NCBI GenBank assembly: GCA_023402275.1
Contig: JAEXCH010000007.1
Location: 1-20,492 of the forward strand
Length of the DNA: 20,492 nucleotides
Reading direction: 5' to 3'
Origin: Methanobacteriota archaeon
Lineage (GTDB): Archaea; Thermoplasmatota; Thermoplasmata; Methanomassiliicoccales; Methanomethylophilaceae
Shown one piece after another: positions 1 through 7,286 of the stretch; position 1 is the stretch's first letter, and every line of letters starts with the position of its first letter. The position numbers and the translations under genes were made by a program. Below the pieces are notes generated by a model that did no database searches, was not told the origin of the DNA, and worked only from the letters and a program-made list of their open reading frames with translations.

Positions 1-750
1 AAGACCGTGACCAAGAACGGCACGGTCACACTGGGGGCCACAGCATCACCGACATTCGCATTCGACGGATGGTCGGGGGATCTGACCTCATTCGGGACCA
101 TGTCCCCGATAACCGTTACGATGGACCGCGATATAGTTACCGCCTCTGCATTCAGAAACGGAACTCCGCCGATACTCCATCACTATATAACATCCTCTGC
201 CGACCCAGGAGCCACGATCTCTCCTATAGGGGTGATAAGCATACAAAAAGGTGATAGCATAACCTTCAGGTTCTCAGCAGTGGAAGGATATTCCATATCC
301 GATGTCATAGTCGATGGTGAATCCCGTAAGGACCTGATATCTCAGGGATACTACACATTCACCAATGTCAATATGAACCATTCGATCGAGATAAAGAACA
401 CCAGGAGCATGATAACCCTTGATGTATCCGTTATCGAAGGCAATGGTAAGGTGGAGTACAGTATCAACGGTGGGTCCTTCCAAACATACTCTGAACAAGT
501 GGTCCTGGACATGGGAGACAACGTGATACTCAAGGCAGTACCAGATAGAGGATATCACTTCGTACAGTGGTCGGGACATGTATCATCAACAGAATCCGAG
601 ATATCCGTGTCAAACATCGACCACTCTGTCCATCTTGATGTCACATTCAAGGAAGACTCCCCCAATCCCTTCCCCTGGTGGATAGTGGTCGCGATAGTGA
701 TCGGCATATTGCTGATAATCATACTGGTATGGCGCTGGAGATCGAATTGA
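1..750 (+). CDS. C-terminal part of a membrane-anchored surface protein with bacterial-type repeats (5' end outside window)
   Basis: The frame is open from the first base, so the gene starts upstream and only about 249 residues are visible. These hold modules resembling the divergent InlB B-repeat family: an early one with F-DGWSGDLT followed by ITVTMDRD, one near residues 60-130 with GATISPIGVISIQKGDS and YTFTNVNMNHSIEI, and one near residues 135-215 with GYHFVQWSGH. The protein ends with a hydrophobic segment (WWIVVAIVIGILLIIILVW) and a short basic tail, RWRSN. The expected topology is an extracellular repeat stalk held by a C-terminal transmembrane helix with a tiny cytoplasmic tail. Such repeats are common in surface proteins of gut bacteria and host-associated archaea; binding partners are unknown. 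A perfect hairpin follows the gene 20 bases after the stop. The repeat class and topology are clear from sequence; an adhesion role is inference. Confidence 0.8.
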   Translation, partial: KTVTKNGTVTLGATASPTFAFDGWSGDLTSFGTMSPITVTMDRDIVTASAFRNGTPPILHHYITSSADPGATISPIGVISIQKGDSITFRFSAVEGYSISDVIVDGESRKDLISQGYYTFTNVNMNHSIEIKNTRSMITLDVSVIEGNGKVEYSINGGSFQTYSEQVVLDMGDNVILKAVPDRGYHFVQWSGHVSSTESEISVSNIDHSVHLDVTFKEDSPNPFPWWIVVAIVIGILLIIILVWRWRSN

Positions 751-770
751 TAGGAACAGCTATGAAAAAC

Positions 771-797
771 GATCGGTCAAGCACATCTTGACCGATC
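771..797 (+). terminator. Perfect 11-bp hairpin after the surface-protein gene, probable terminator
   Basis: GATCGGTCAAG at 771-781 pairs perfectly with CTTGACCGATC at 787-797 around a 5-base loop, CACAT. It begins 20 bases after the stop codon at 748-750. A T-rich stretch (TTGTTTTTG, about 806-814) follows about ten bases later, looser than a classical intrinsic terminator. It could alternatively be an operator or a 3' stability element. Confidence 0.5.
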
Positions 798-841
798 ATA
801 ACCCTTGTTTTTGTCAGGTATTCGACGATAGCCAACAAAAT

Positions 842-849
842 CAATATAT
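842..849 (+). promoter_or_regulatory. TATA-like box of the CBS-domain gene
   Basis: CAATATAT lies 21-28 bases before the ATG at 870. That spacing fits an archaeal TATA box driving a leaderless or nearly leaderless transcript. No clear Shine-Dalgarno motif precedes the ATG. Confidence 0.4.
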
Positions 850-869
850 CTTCAAGCATCCATGCAGAA

Positions 870-1355
870 ATGATGAAGGAGCTCAGGGTAAGGGACCTAA
901 TGACCACACAGGTTTTGACCGTCAAACCGACGGATACGATAAAACGTGCCACGATCAAGTTCGCCGTTGACAACGTGACAGGCGCACCGGTAGTGGATAA
1001 CAGGAACCACGTGATCGGAATGATAACCGAGAATGACATCCTGGGTCTGATCCTGAAATATCAAGATAAATTGGACAAGGCGATGAATCCACATTCTCTC
1101 CTAAGCCTTCCTATGGATGGTGAGTCAGACGATGAGGAGTTGGCCGAGGCTAACAGAGCGATATCAGAGATGAAGGTCGAGGACCTAATGGTCAGAAGCG
1201 TTCTCACTACCTCTCCGGATGAGAAGATAGTTCAGGCACTGAAGAAGATGATGCAACTGAACGTCAACCGTATACCAGTTCTTGAGAAAGGGGTCCTGGT
1301 CGGGATATTGTCCAGATCGGATATCATATTCTACATCTACAAGAAGAAGGTCTGA
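870..1355 (+). CDS. CBS-pair domain protein
   Basis: A 161-residue protein made almost entirely of two CBS domains. The first spans about residues 6-60 (VRDLMTTQVLTVKPTDTI, then GAPVVDNRNHVIGMITENDIL). The second spans about residues 103-160 (VEDLMVRSVLTTSPDEKI, then RIPVLEKGVLVGILSRSDII). A charged linker of roughly 40 residues containing GESDDEELAEA joins them. CBS pairs usually bind adenine nucleotides or SAM and act as regulatory modules. Without a fused catalytic domain, the ligand and target cannot be named. The start could be the ATG at 870 or the adjacent ATG at 873. The gene lies 6 bases before the metallo-beta-lactamase-fold gene and probably shares its transcript. Confidence 0.9.
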   Translation: MMKELRVRDLMTTQVLTVKPTDTIKRATIKFAVDNVTGAPVVDNRNHVIGMITENDILGLILKYQDKLDKAMNPHSLLSLPMDGESDDEELAEANRAISEMKVEDLMVRSVLTTSPDEKIVQALKKMMQLNVNRIPVLEKGVLVGILSRSDIIFYIYKKKV

Positions 1356-1361
1356 GTTCGG

Positions 1362-2123
1362 ATGTTCGAGGTCCACGTACTGGCAAGCGGAAGCGATGGT
1401 AATTGCACAGTGGTCCAGTTCGAGGATGAGGCTGTGATGATCGATGCTGGGATAAGCTGCAAGAGGATCATGGGCCTGATGGAACAGGAAGGTGTGGAGC
1501 AAAGTTGTTTGAAAGCACTCCTGGTGACACATGAGCATTCTGATCACATCTCCGGAGCAGGCGTCGTATCCAGAAGATTCAAGATACCTGTCATGTGCAA
1601 CAGGGCCACATTCGACTGCAGCAATATCGGCAACGTTGAATATTCGGAGATAAAGACCATGGGTTCGTTCTGCATCGGAAGTATGGACATAACCCCACTT
1701 CCGACATCCCACAATGCGGTGGAACCCAATGCATTCCTGATCGAGGCCGAAGGCAAGAAAGTGCTTGTGGCAACAGACACAGGGAAGCTGACATTCCAAG
1801 TGGAACATGCACTGAAGGAGGCGGATGTGGCTGTGATAGAATCCAATTATGACAAGAGGATGCTTGCGGACGGCCCTTATCCTGCGTATCTCAAGAAACT
1901 CATAGCCAGTGACAGAGGACACCTGTCGAACGTCGATTGCGCAGGCGCTATAAGAAGGACAATGTGCGACAACCGCCAAATCTTCTTGGCCCATCTGAGT
2001 AAGACCAATAATGCCCCTGATGTCGCAAGGGACACTGTTGCCGAGATAACCGGTATGAAAAGGATGAAGATCGATTGTCTTGAGTTCCAAGGGGATACAA
2101 GGACGCTCAAGGTGCAGGGTTGA
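1362..2123 (+). CDS. Metallo-beta-lactamase-fold hydrolase (YycJ/WalJ-like)
   Basis: A 253-residue metallo-beta-lactamase-fold enzyme. The N-terminal LASGSDGNCTVV strand and turn is typical of the YycJ/WalJ-like branch. The metal-binding HxHxDH motif is intact as THEHSDH, with H57, H59, D61 and H62. Further metal-ligand candidates are the His in PTSHNAVEP and the Asp in ATDTGKL. Characterised relatives include nucleic-acid processing enzymes, but members of this fold cleave many substrates, so a nuclease role is only an inference. The gene starts 6 bases after the CBS gene. Its last 17 bases overlap the 3' end of the opposing GINS gene. Length matches the single-domain family and all motifs are in place. 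Confidence 0.87.
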   Translation: MFEVHVLASGSDGNCTVVQFEDEAVMIDAGISCKRIMGLMEQEGVEQSCLKALLVTHEHSDHISGAGVVSRRFKIPVMCNRATFDCSNIGNVEYSEIKTMGSFCIGSMDITPLPTSHNAVEPNAFLIEAEGKKVLVATDTGKLTFQVEHALKEADVAVIESNYDKRMLADGPYPAYLKKLIASDRGHLSNVDCAGAIRRTMCDNRQIFLAHLSKTNNAPDVARDTVAEITGMKRMKIDCLEFQGDTRTLKVQG

Positions 2124-2880
2124 TAAGGACCGCTTTATCTCTGTTTATAAGAGCAGATGCCATCGTCTTCGGCATCCTAACTATGTCCTCTTTGGTAAGA
2201 TCATAATTGCGGTCAGGTCCGGAGAAGGGAGGAAGATCCTCTGTGATCCTTATGACAACGAATTCCTCGTCGATCTCAGATGGAGATTCTTCGACCAACG
2301 GAACAGGTTCTTCGATCGATGAGGGCTCTATAGCACTGTCCTCTCCATAGATCTGTTCCATCATCATTCGATCCAGGTCATCTTCCTCTTCTTCCATAGG
2401 AGGATCAGGTACCGTTTCGATCTTGTGTTCAGTAACTTTTTCCTCAACAGGTTCAGGATCTATTGCCGGTGTTTCGAATCTCCTCTTTCCGCTCAATCTG
2501 TCCATTATGCTTACGTGACGCCGTGATATGTTCAGGATGTCGTCATAATACTCCCTTTCTTCCGGCGTAAGGTGATCCCGGACATTCTGTCCTCCTCTGG
2601 CACCTATCAGTGCCAAAGATGCGATCTTCCCCATCCTTATCTCGGTTATCTCCTTTGATAGGGACATAGCCTTCTTCCTGCGCTGGTTCACGCCCTCGCA
2701 GATGATGGAATCGGGATCGATGGAGAGATGCTTCTCATACTCTGTCCTGAGCGAGATTATGAGACTCGCCATCGAAGGGTACAGGTCCTTTCTGACCGCG
2801 GATAGGGTCGGTGTCTTCTTTTCCACCCTGTATATCGCACCGAGGTCCTCGAAGGATAACTGATCCGAGTTGGTAGGCAT
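2107..2880 (-). CDS. gins51: GINS replication complex subunit (Gins51/Gins15 type)
   Basis: The 257-residue product has the order of Gins51-type subunits: an alpha-helical A domain at about residues 8-135 (LYPSMASLIISLRTEYEK, then SKEITEIRMGKIASLAL) and a small C-terminal beta B domain at about residues 207-253 (FVVIRITEDLPPFSG, then YDLTKEDIVRMP and ALINRDKAVLI). GINS bridges the MCM helicase and GAN/RecJ-like factors in the archaeal CMG-like replisome. In Thermoplasma a single Gins51-type subunit forms a homotetramer, which may apply here because no Gins23 is seen in the window. The two domains are separated by a strongly acidic linker of roughly 65 residues. I chose the ATG at 2880 over an in-frame TTG at 2886 because a TATA-like box is centred about 26 bases upstream. 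The 3' end overlaps the convergent metallohydrolase gene by 17 bases. Confidence 0.85.
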   Translation of the reverse strand: MPTNSDQLSFEDLGAIYRVEKKTPTLSAVRKDLYPSMASLIISLRTEYEKHLSIDPDSIICEGVNQRRKKAMSLSKEITEIRMGKIASLALIGARGGQNVRDHLTPEEREYYDDILNISRRHVSIMDRLSGKRRFETPAIDPEPVEEKVTEHKIETVPDPPMEEEEDDLDRMMMEQIYGEDSAIEPSSIEEPVPLVEESPSEIDEEFVVIRITEDLPPFSGPDRNYDLTKEDIVRMPKTMASALINRDKAVLINPAP

Positions 2881-2901
2881 CGTCAACCCCTATTTTACTG
2901 T

Positions 2902-2910
2902 CGATATATG
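2902..2910 (-). promoter_or_regulatory. TATA-like box of the GINS gene
   Basis: On the minus strand CATATATCG is centred about 26 bases before the ATG at 2880. This predicts transcription starting at or next to the start codon and supports the ATG over the upstream TTG. It lies between the GINS gene and the stop of the surface-protein gene, so GINS can be transcribed independently. Confidence 0.45.
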
Positions 2911-2921
2911 GTTTTATTCAC

Positions 2922-5771
2922 TCATCCCTTTGTCGGTGATGCGTCATTGCCACTGCGAACGTTGATGGCCCTTGCCAACATAAGATATGAAATAAGCAGG
3001 ATCGTCACTCCCGCGGCCAATATCAAAGGTATCAGCCAGCGATCATCATCGTTATCGCCAATCATTACAAAGACGCCTGAATCATGGGCTCTGAACGATA
3101 TATCCGAAAGGACCCTGGCATCCTTCATCATCGCACCATCCCCTGAGATGTGTGCTATTCCGAGAAGAGGGGAATCCGGGGTATCCATGGATATTCTGAA
3201 ATCACCTCCGGGATGCCAGATGTGCCCATCGGTAAGATCGATGAATGAGACCCTTTGAGCTGACACTATATCGTGCTCCACATCCCCCATCAGTGAACCT
3301 ACGAGATCGGACATCCTGTTCCAGTATTCCCATTCCTTATCCATATCATTGGCATCCATCACAACGTGCCAAGGGATGTCCCCATAGACGATGACCCCTT
3401 CATCTACCCTGTTCAGTCCCCCCGCCTCGATCTCACTCACAGCCTCGTAGATGACGTCTGTGACGGATGCGGGGACAACTGCCCTTTGAATGGATACGAA
3501 TCTGGTGTAGAGATCATAAGCATGGGCCACCAGCTCTATGTCATTCCATGTTATCCTCTCCGGTATCCTGGCTGCTGCATCGATCACATCATCAAGTGAC
3601 AAAGGAGGAAGGATCCTGAACTCTCTGGTCATATTGCCCGTAAAGTTTCCGATACCGATTATCGAAACGCTCCCTCTGCCCACATTGACATTGTTGCTGT
3701 ATTCAATATTGAAATCGATACCTTCCTCCAATGGGGTCAAAAGATACTCCACGGTAACGTTCTGTGATATGCCGGAACCGGTGTGGTATTGATCGATGAT
3801 CCCTGTGACCATCCTATCCTCCAGATGCTTGGGGTTTACCGTCAGACATCCGTTGAATGTCATGTTGTAGTTATTCAACAGATCCCCTGTAAGTATTATG
3901 CTGTATGTTCCTGCCGGTAATCCCGATCTTAGTTCTATCTCGTTCCCGTGTTCATCGATATACGCATAGTTCAGACGACCGTTCTCTATTAGGTCCAGTA
4001 TGTTCCCATCGAAGAATGAGGAAGGATCACCTAGTGATACATCCCCGTGGGAAGGGGTCGTGCCATCCCGGTACGTCACGATCTCATCATTGATTGTTAT
4101 GCTGTTATTTGCAGGAAGTATCTCAAAGTGAACATCATCCGCAAAGGATATCTGATAAGGCAGGCCGTCGATGTTCATCTCGAATATCTCTATTCTATAC
4201 CTTCCTGCATCCTTAGGATATACCCAGTTGGATCCGTTGTCAAGATATGCCATCAGGGGCTCTATTCCCTCTACATCCCTGTCGGATATCCATTGGGGCT
4301 GATCCCTGAATGCGCTGCCTTTGTAATATGAGGTCTCCACAGCAGGGCTTATCAGTACATTGTTCTCCATGCTTGTGAGGTAAGGATAACCGTATCCGAT
4401 GTTCCCGTCCGATGACAGATACATTCCCCACTTGGAATTATGATAGTTCACTCCCCACCCTTGGTCGTTGAATGTGGAAAGGGCCATCAGTTCCTCAGAA
4501 CTCCTTCCGTATTGATCCTGGGATGGTTCATTCCCGATACCGTTTGCGGTCACTATCCTATCCGTATCGTAGAAAGATGATCTTATGGTACCGTTGTATC
4601 GGTATCCTATCAATCCGCCTACATACTCATCATCCGCAGCATCCACTGATATGCCTCCGGCTGCGAAACAGTCCCTCACATCCCCTCTATTCAGGAAACC
4701 CAGCAAGGATCCCACATGCAGATACTTCCCCCTGACATCTATGTCGCTAAGAGAGTAACTGTCCTCGATGAGGCACATGTACTCATTGCCCACCAGACCT
4801 CCGACGAAAGGATTGAATCCGTCGACCACCAGGTCCCCGGACGAATAACATCCGGATACCAGACTGCTGTAGTATATCCTCCCCACAAGTCCGCCGACGT
4901 CATCATCGGTACCTATGGAGTTGACCTCCCCTGTGGAGTAGGAGTCGATGACCTTGCTGCTCCCGTCCTGCATTCCAAGGAGTCCTCCCATCTTGTCCCC
5001 GTCGTAAACAGAGGAGGGGGAAAGACCGGCGGTCGCCCTTCTGGGTCCGCCGCTCACAATGACCTCCTCATCAGCAAAGACTATGCCGTGCGAACTGCAA
5101 TCCATTATGAGGCCGCTGTTCTCCTGCAGACCTACAAGTCCGCCGACACAGCTTGTACCCTCCGTCGAGTTCACATTGACATAGGAGCGGCAATCAATGA
5201 TACTTCCGCCGCTCTGATAACCGGCGATCCCGCCGATGTTCACCGATGCTGATACACCTGTATTGCCGGACGACCTCACTGTGCAACCCTCTATCGTTCC
5301 ATAGTTGCTCCCCGCTATCGTACCGGCAATGACATCCCCCTTGACTCCCCCCTTGTCGGAGTCAATGATCACGTTAAGATCCCTGATCATTCCTCCGCTG
5401 CCTATGGCGCCGAACAATCCGGAGCATTCCGTACCGGCGATCCATAATCCAGTTATGGTATGGCCGTTACCGTTCAGTATCCCGTAGAACCCGCTCTCTC
5501 GATCATCATCGTTACCAATAGGCATCCAGCCGCTGTACGTTATCAGCTCTGAAAGGGAGATGTCCTCAGTGATCTCGAACGTCATTCCTGAGTTTGTCAT
5601 TCCCAGATAGTTCCTGATATCATCCAGGTCCTCCGGGGAATCTATTATCATCGTTCCGTTATCAGAGAACGATCCGTCCGAGACACCAGAGGGAAAGAGA
5701 AGCAGAGCTGATGATGCTGCCACCAGCAGCACTATTCCTGCGATAGGATATATTCTGTGCATGTCATTCAT
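2922..5771 (-). CDS. Large GLUG-repeat surface protein with signal peptide and C-terminal membrane anchor
   Basis: A 949-residue predicted surface protein. Residues 1-33 form a signal peptide or anchor (IAGIVLLVAASSALLLF). About residues 85-400 hold repeated glycine-rich GLUG-type units such as GGIAGYQSGG, GGLVGLQENS, GGLLGMQDGS, GGLVGRIYYS, GGLVGNEYM and GGLIGYRYNG, each followed by a short D/S-C/S-Y or similar strand, as in beta-helical adhesins. About residues 480-560 and 560-720 resemble MBG/Ig-like modules (PKDAGRYRIEIF; LPAGTYSIILTG). A charged region follows, then a transmembrane segment at about 912-934 (WLIPLILAAGVTILLISYL) and a short cytoplasmic tail. The first ATG is preferred: a G-rich AGGGGGAG motif lies a few bases upstream, and a TATA-like AATATAAT-type box lies about 35-45 bases upstream. 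Adhesion or cell-surface contact is the family inference; the ligand is unknown. Confidence 0.85.
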   Translation of the reverse strand: MNDMHRIYPIAGIVLLVAASSALLLFPSGVSDGSFSDNGTMIIDSPEDLDDIRNYLGMTNSGMTFEITEDISLSELITYSGWMPIGNDDDRESGFYGILNGNGHTITGLWIAGTECSGLFGAIGSGGMIRDLNVIIDSDKGGVKGDVIAGTIAGSNYGTIEGCTVRSSGNTGVSASVNIGGIAGYQSGGSIIDCRSYVNVNSTEGTSCVGGLVGLQENSGLIMDCSSHGIVFADEEVIVSGGPRRATAGLSPSSVYDGDKMGGLLGMQDGSSKVIDSYSTGEVNSIGTDDDVGGLVGRIYYSSLVSGCYSSGDLVVDGFNPFVGGLVGNEYMCLIEDSYSLSDIDVRGKYLHVGSLLGFLNRGDVRDCFAAGGISVDAADDEYVGGLIGYRYNGTIRSSFYDTDRIVTANGIGNEPSQDQYGRSSEELMALSTFNDQGWGVNYHNSKWGMYLSSDGNIGYGYPYLTSMENNVLISPAVETSYYKGSAFRDQPQWISDRDVEGIEPLMAYLDNGSNWVYPKDAGRYRIEIFEMNIDGLPYQISFADDVHFEILPANNSITINDEIVTYRDGTTPSHGDVSLGDPSSFFDGNILDLIENGRLNYAYIDEHGNEIELRSGLPAGTYSIILTGDLLNNYNMTFNGCLTVNPKHLEDRMVTGIIDQYHTGSGISQNVTVEYLLTPLEEGIDFNIEYSNNVNVGRGSVSIIGIGNFTGNMTREFRILPPLSLDDVIDAAARIPERITWNDIELVAHAYDLYTRFVSIQRAVVPASVTDVIYEAVSEIEAGGLNRVDEGVIVYGDIPWHVVMDANDMDKEWEYWNRMSDLVGSLMGDVEHDIVSAQRVSFIDLTDGHIWHPGGDFRISMDTPDSPLLGIAHISGDGAMMKDARVLSDISFRAHDSGVFVMIGDNDDDRWLIPLILAAGVTILLISYLMLARAINVRSGNDASPTKG

Positions 5772-5963
5772 CTCTCTCCCCCTTGACCGCTTCCATATGC
5801 AGTCAAAATTATATCGGAAAAAATGATATATATAAATTCTTAATTAAGAAATGATTTTTATATTTATTATATATAGAGTATCTATATCTTCAGATGAGTA
5901 ATGTATCCTATATACTTCCTGACCCCAAATTAAAGATACTCCGCAGAATGATATGGTGGACCG
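5772..5963 (+). promoter_or_regulatory. A+T-rich divergent promoter region containing a 14-bp palindrome
   Basis: This 192-base divergent spacer is strongly A+T-rich at 5801-5890. Minus-strand TATA-like sequence for the surface-protein gene lies at 5805-5815 and again at about 5825-5836. Plus-strand candidates for the DUF167 operon are at about 5857-5876 and 5905-5915. Between them, 5837-5850 (TTCTTAATTAAGAA) is a perfect 14-base palindrome and a possible operator. GGTGGA at 5955-5960 is a likely ribosome binding site for the ATG at 5964. No RNA gene or small ORF was recognised. Confidence 0.45.
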
Positions 5964-6260
5964 ATGCCTCTGGAAGATGCCGTCAGGAAGAAGGATTCAG
6001 GTGTGGAGGTCGATATACTTGTATCTCCAAGATCCAACAGGTCCGGCGTAGAAGGTATCGATGAGTGGAGGAACAGACTCATACTGAAGGTGAAGGCACC
6101 GCCGCTGGACGGCAAAGCTAACAAAGAGGTGGAGGACACCTTGTCTGAAATCACCCGGGGCAATGCCAAAGTCGTATCGGGTCATACCAGCAGACAGAAG
6201 ACGGTATTGATCGAAGGAGACCCATCCTCTATAATCAAGGATCTGGAGGGATGTCTTTGA
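5964..6260 (+). CDS. DUF167 (YggU/UPF0235) family protein
   Basis: A 98-residue protein matching the DUF167 fold: VDILVSPRSNRSGVEGI at about residues 15-31, then RLILKVKAPPLDGKANKEV at about residues 37-55, and the later G-H-TSRQKTVLI strand. The PPxDGKAN motif is the family hallmark. The biochemical role of DUF167 is not established. It is the first gene of a five-gene operon, and its last 10 bases overlap the Toprim gene. The ATG at 5964 is supported by GGTGGA ending three bases upstream. Length and motifs are complete. Confidence 0.88.
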   Translation: MPLEDAVRKKDSGVEVDILVSPRSNRSGVEGIDEWRNRLILKVKAPPLDGKANKEVEDTLSEITRGNAKVVSGHTSRQKTVLIEGDPSSIIKDLEGCL

Positions 6261-6670
6261 ATGACGAGGAGAGACTGAAGGAGATAGAAGAGGCTTTGGA
6301 AGATCTTATCCATCTTTCCGATGACCATATACTGTTGATCGAAGGATTAAAGGACAAACGCGCACTGGAATCCTTAGGCATAGGGGGAGAGGTCTTCATG
6401 ATACAGGCGGAAGGCGGTCCAATAAAAGCATCCGAATACGTATCTGAACACGGAGGTAAGGCAGTGATCCTCACAGATTGGGACAGAAGAGGAGGCACTA
6501 TGGCAAAGGAGTTGGAGATCCAACTCTCATCTCTGGGAGCAGAGTTCGATACCTCGGTCAGGACCAGACTGTCCATACTATGCAGGAAGTACATCAAGGA
6601 CGTGGAATCATTGGACACACTGATGGAAAGACTGACCGCCAACGCAATGGGTATTAAGGGCAGGATATGA
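6251..6670 (+). CDS. Small Toprim-domain protein (UPF0292-like)
   Basis: A 139-residue stand-alone Toprim protein like the archaeal UPF0292 group. The catalytic pattern is intact: Glu31 in LLIEGLKDKRAL and the DxD pair Asp76/Asp78 in ILTDWDRRGG. These residues bind a divalent metal in Toprim enzymes (primases, topoisomerases, RNase M5-like nucleases). The substrate is unknown; an RNase M5-like role is a family-level guess. An N-terminal helix (ERLKEIEEALEDLIHL) precedes the Toprim core. The GGAGG at 6245-6249 is very close to the ATG at 6251 but ideally spaced for the in-frame TTG at 6257, so the true start may be two codons later. It overlaps DUF167 by 10 bases and lies directly before thymidylate kinase. 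Confidence 0.82.
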   Translation: MSLNDEERLKEIEEALEDLIHLSDDHILLIEGLKDKRALESLGIGGEVFMIQAEGGPIKASEYVSEHGGKAVILTDWDRRGGTMAKELEIQLSSLGAEFDTSVRTRLSILCRKYIKDVESLDTLMERLTANAMGIKGRI

Positions 6671-6707
6671 TACGGTAAAGGAGCGTGGACCACTGAAAGG
6701 AAGATTC

Positions 6708-7286
6708 TTGGTGTTGGAGGGCATAGACGGATCGGGCAAATCCTCGTTATGCAGGATCCTCGGACAGATGCTCTCATCAGAAGGTATCGATGTCATCATG
6801 ACACAAGAGCCCACCAATGATGAGATAGGGAAGCTCATAAGGGAAGGAAGAGTGAAGGATATTTCCCAAAAGGCCGAAGCCCTTCTTTTCGTGGCAGACC
6901 GTGCGGTCCACACTGAACAGATAAAGAGCTGGATGGCAGAAGGCAAACTGGTGATATGCGACAGGTATTTCGCATCCACCGTTGCATACCAATCCTCCGG
7001 ACTGAACGATGAGTCCCTTGACAGGGAATGGCTAATTGCACTGAATGTGCCTGTGATGATCGAGCCGGACCTCACCGTACTTTTGGATATGGATCCGGAG
7101 AAAGGTCTCCAGAGAATAGGGGAAAGAGGCGAGATAAGCAAGTTCGAGGAACTGCGATATCTGGGGAATGTACGAAGGGAATACCTCAGATTAGCGGACG
7201 AATTCGGATTCCTGGTCATAGATGCTGAAAAGAGCCAGAAAGAGATAGCAGAGATTATTATTGACAGAATGAAGGAGATGATGTGA
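6708..7286 (+). CDS. tmk: Thymidylate kinase (dTMP kinase)
   Basis: Phosphorylates dTMP to dTDP with ATP. The P-loop EGIDGSGKSS lies at the N-terminus. The substrate-binding DRYFASTVAYQSSGLN motif follows in the middle, then a DLTVLLDMDPEKGLQRI strand and a LID-like RGEISKFEELR segment. Length (about 192 residues) is close to the usual 200-210. The start is unusual: no in-frame ATG exists near the P-loop. The TTG at 6708 is annotated, but the frame is open upstream, and the encoded KGRFLVLEGIDG matches archaeal homologues better than a start inside this strand. An in-frame CTG at 6693 has AAAGGAG (6677-6683) nine bases before it. The stop overlaps the coaBC start in TGATG, indicating translational coupling. 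The function call is secure; the exact start is not. Confidence 0.9.
   Translation: MVLEGIDGSGKSSLCRILGQMLSSEGIDVIMTQEPTNDEIGKLIREGRVKDISQKAEALLFVADRAVHTEQIKSWMAEGKLVICDRYFASTVAYQSSGLNDESLDREWLIALNVPVMIEPDLTVLLDMDPEKGLQRIGERGEISKFEELRYLGNVRREYLRLADEFGFLVIDAEKSQKEIAEIIIDRMKEMM

Noticed and set aside
1185..2090. 301-codon open frame on the minus strand across the CBS and metallohydrolase genes
   Set aside because: It is antisense to two genes with intact family motifs, and its translation is Cys/His-rich with no recognisable domain, as expected for a shadow frame.
4716..5252. 178-codon plus-strand frame inside the large surface-protein gene
   Set aside because: The minus strand encodes clear repeated GLUG motifs; the plus-strand frame has no start signal or family pattern.
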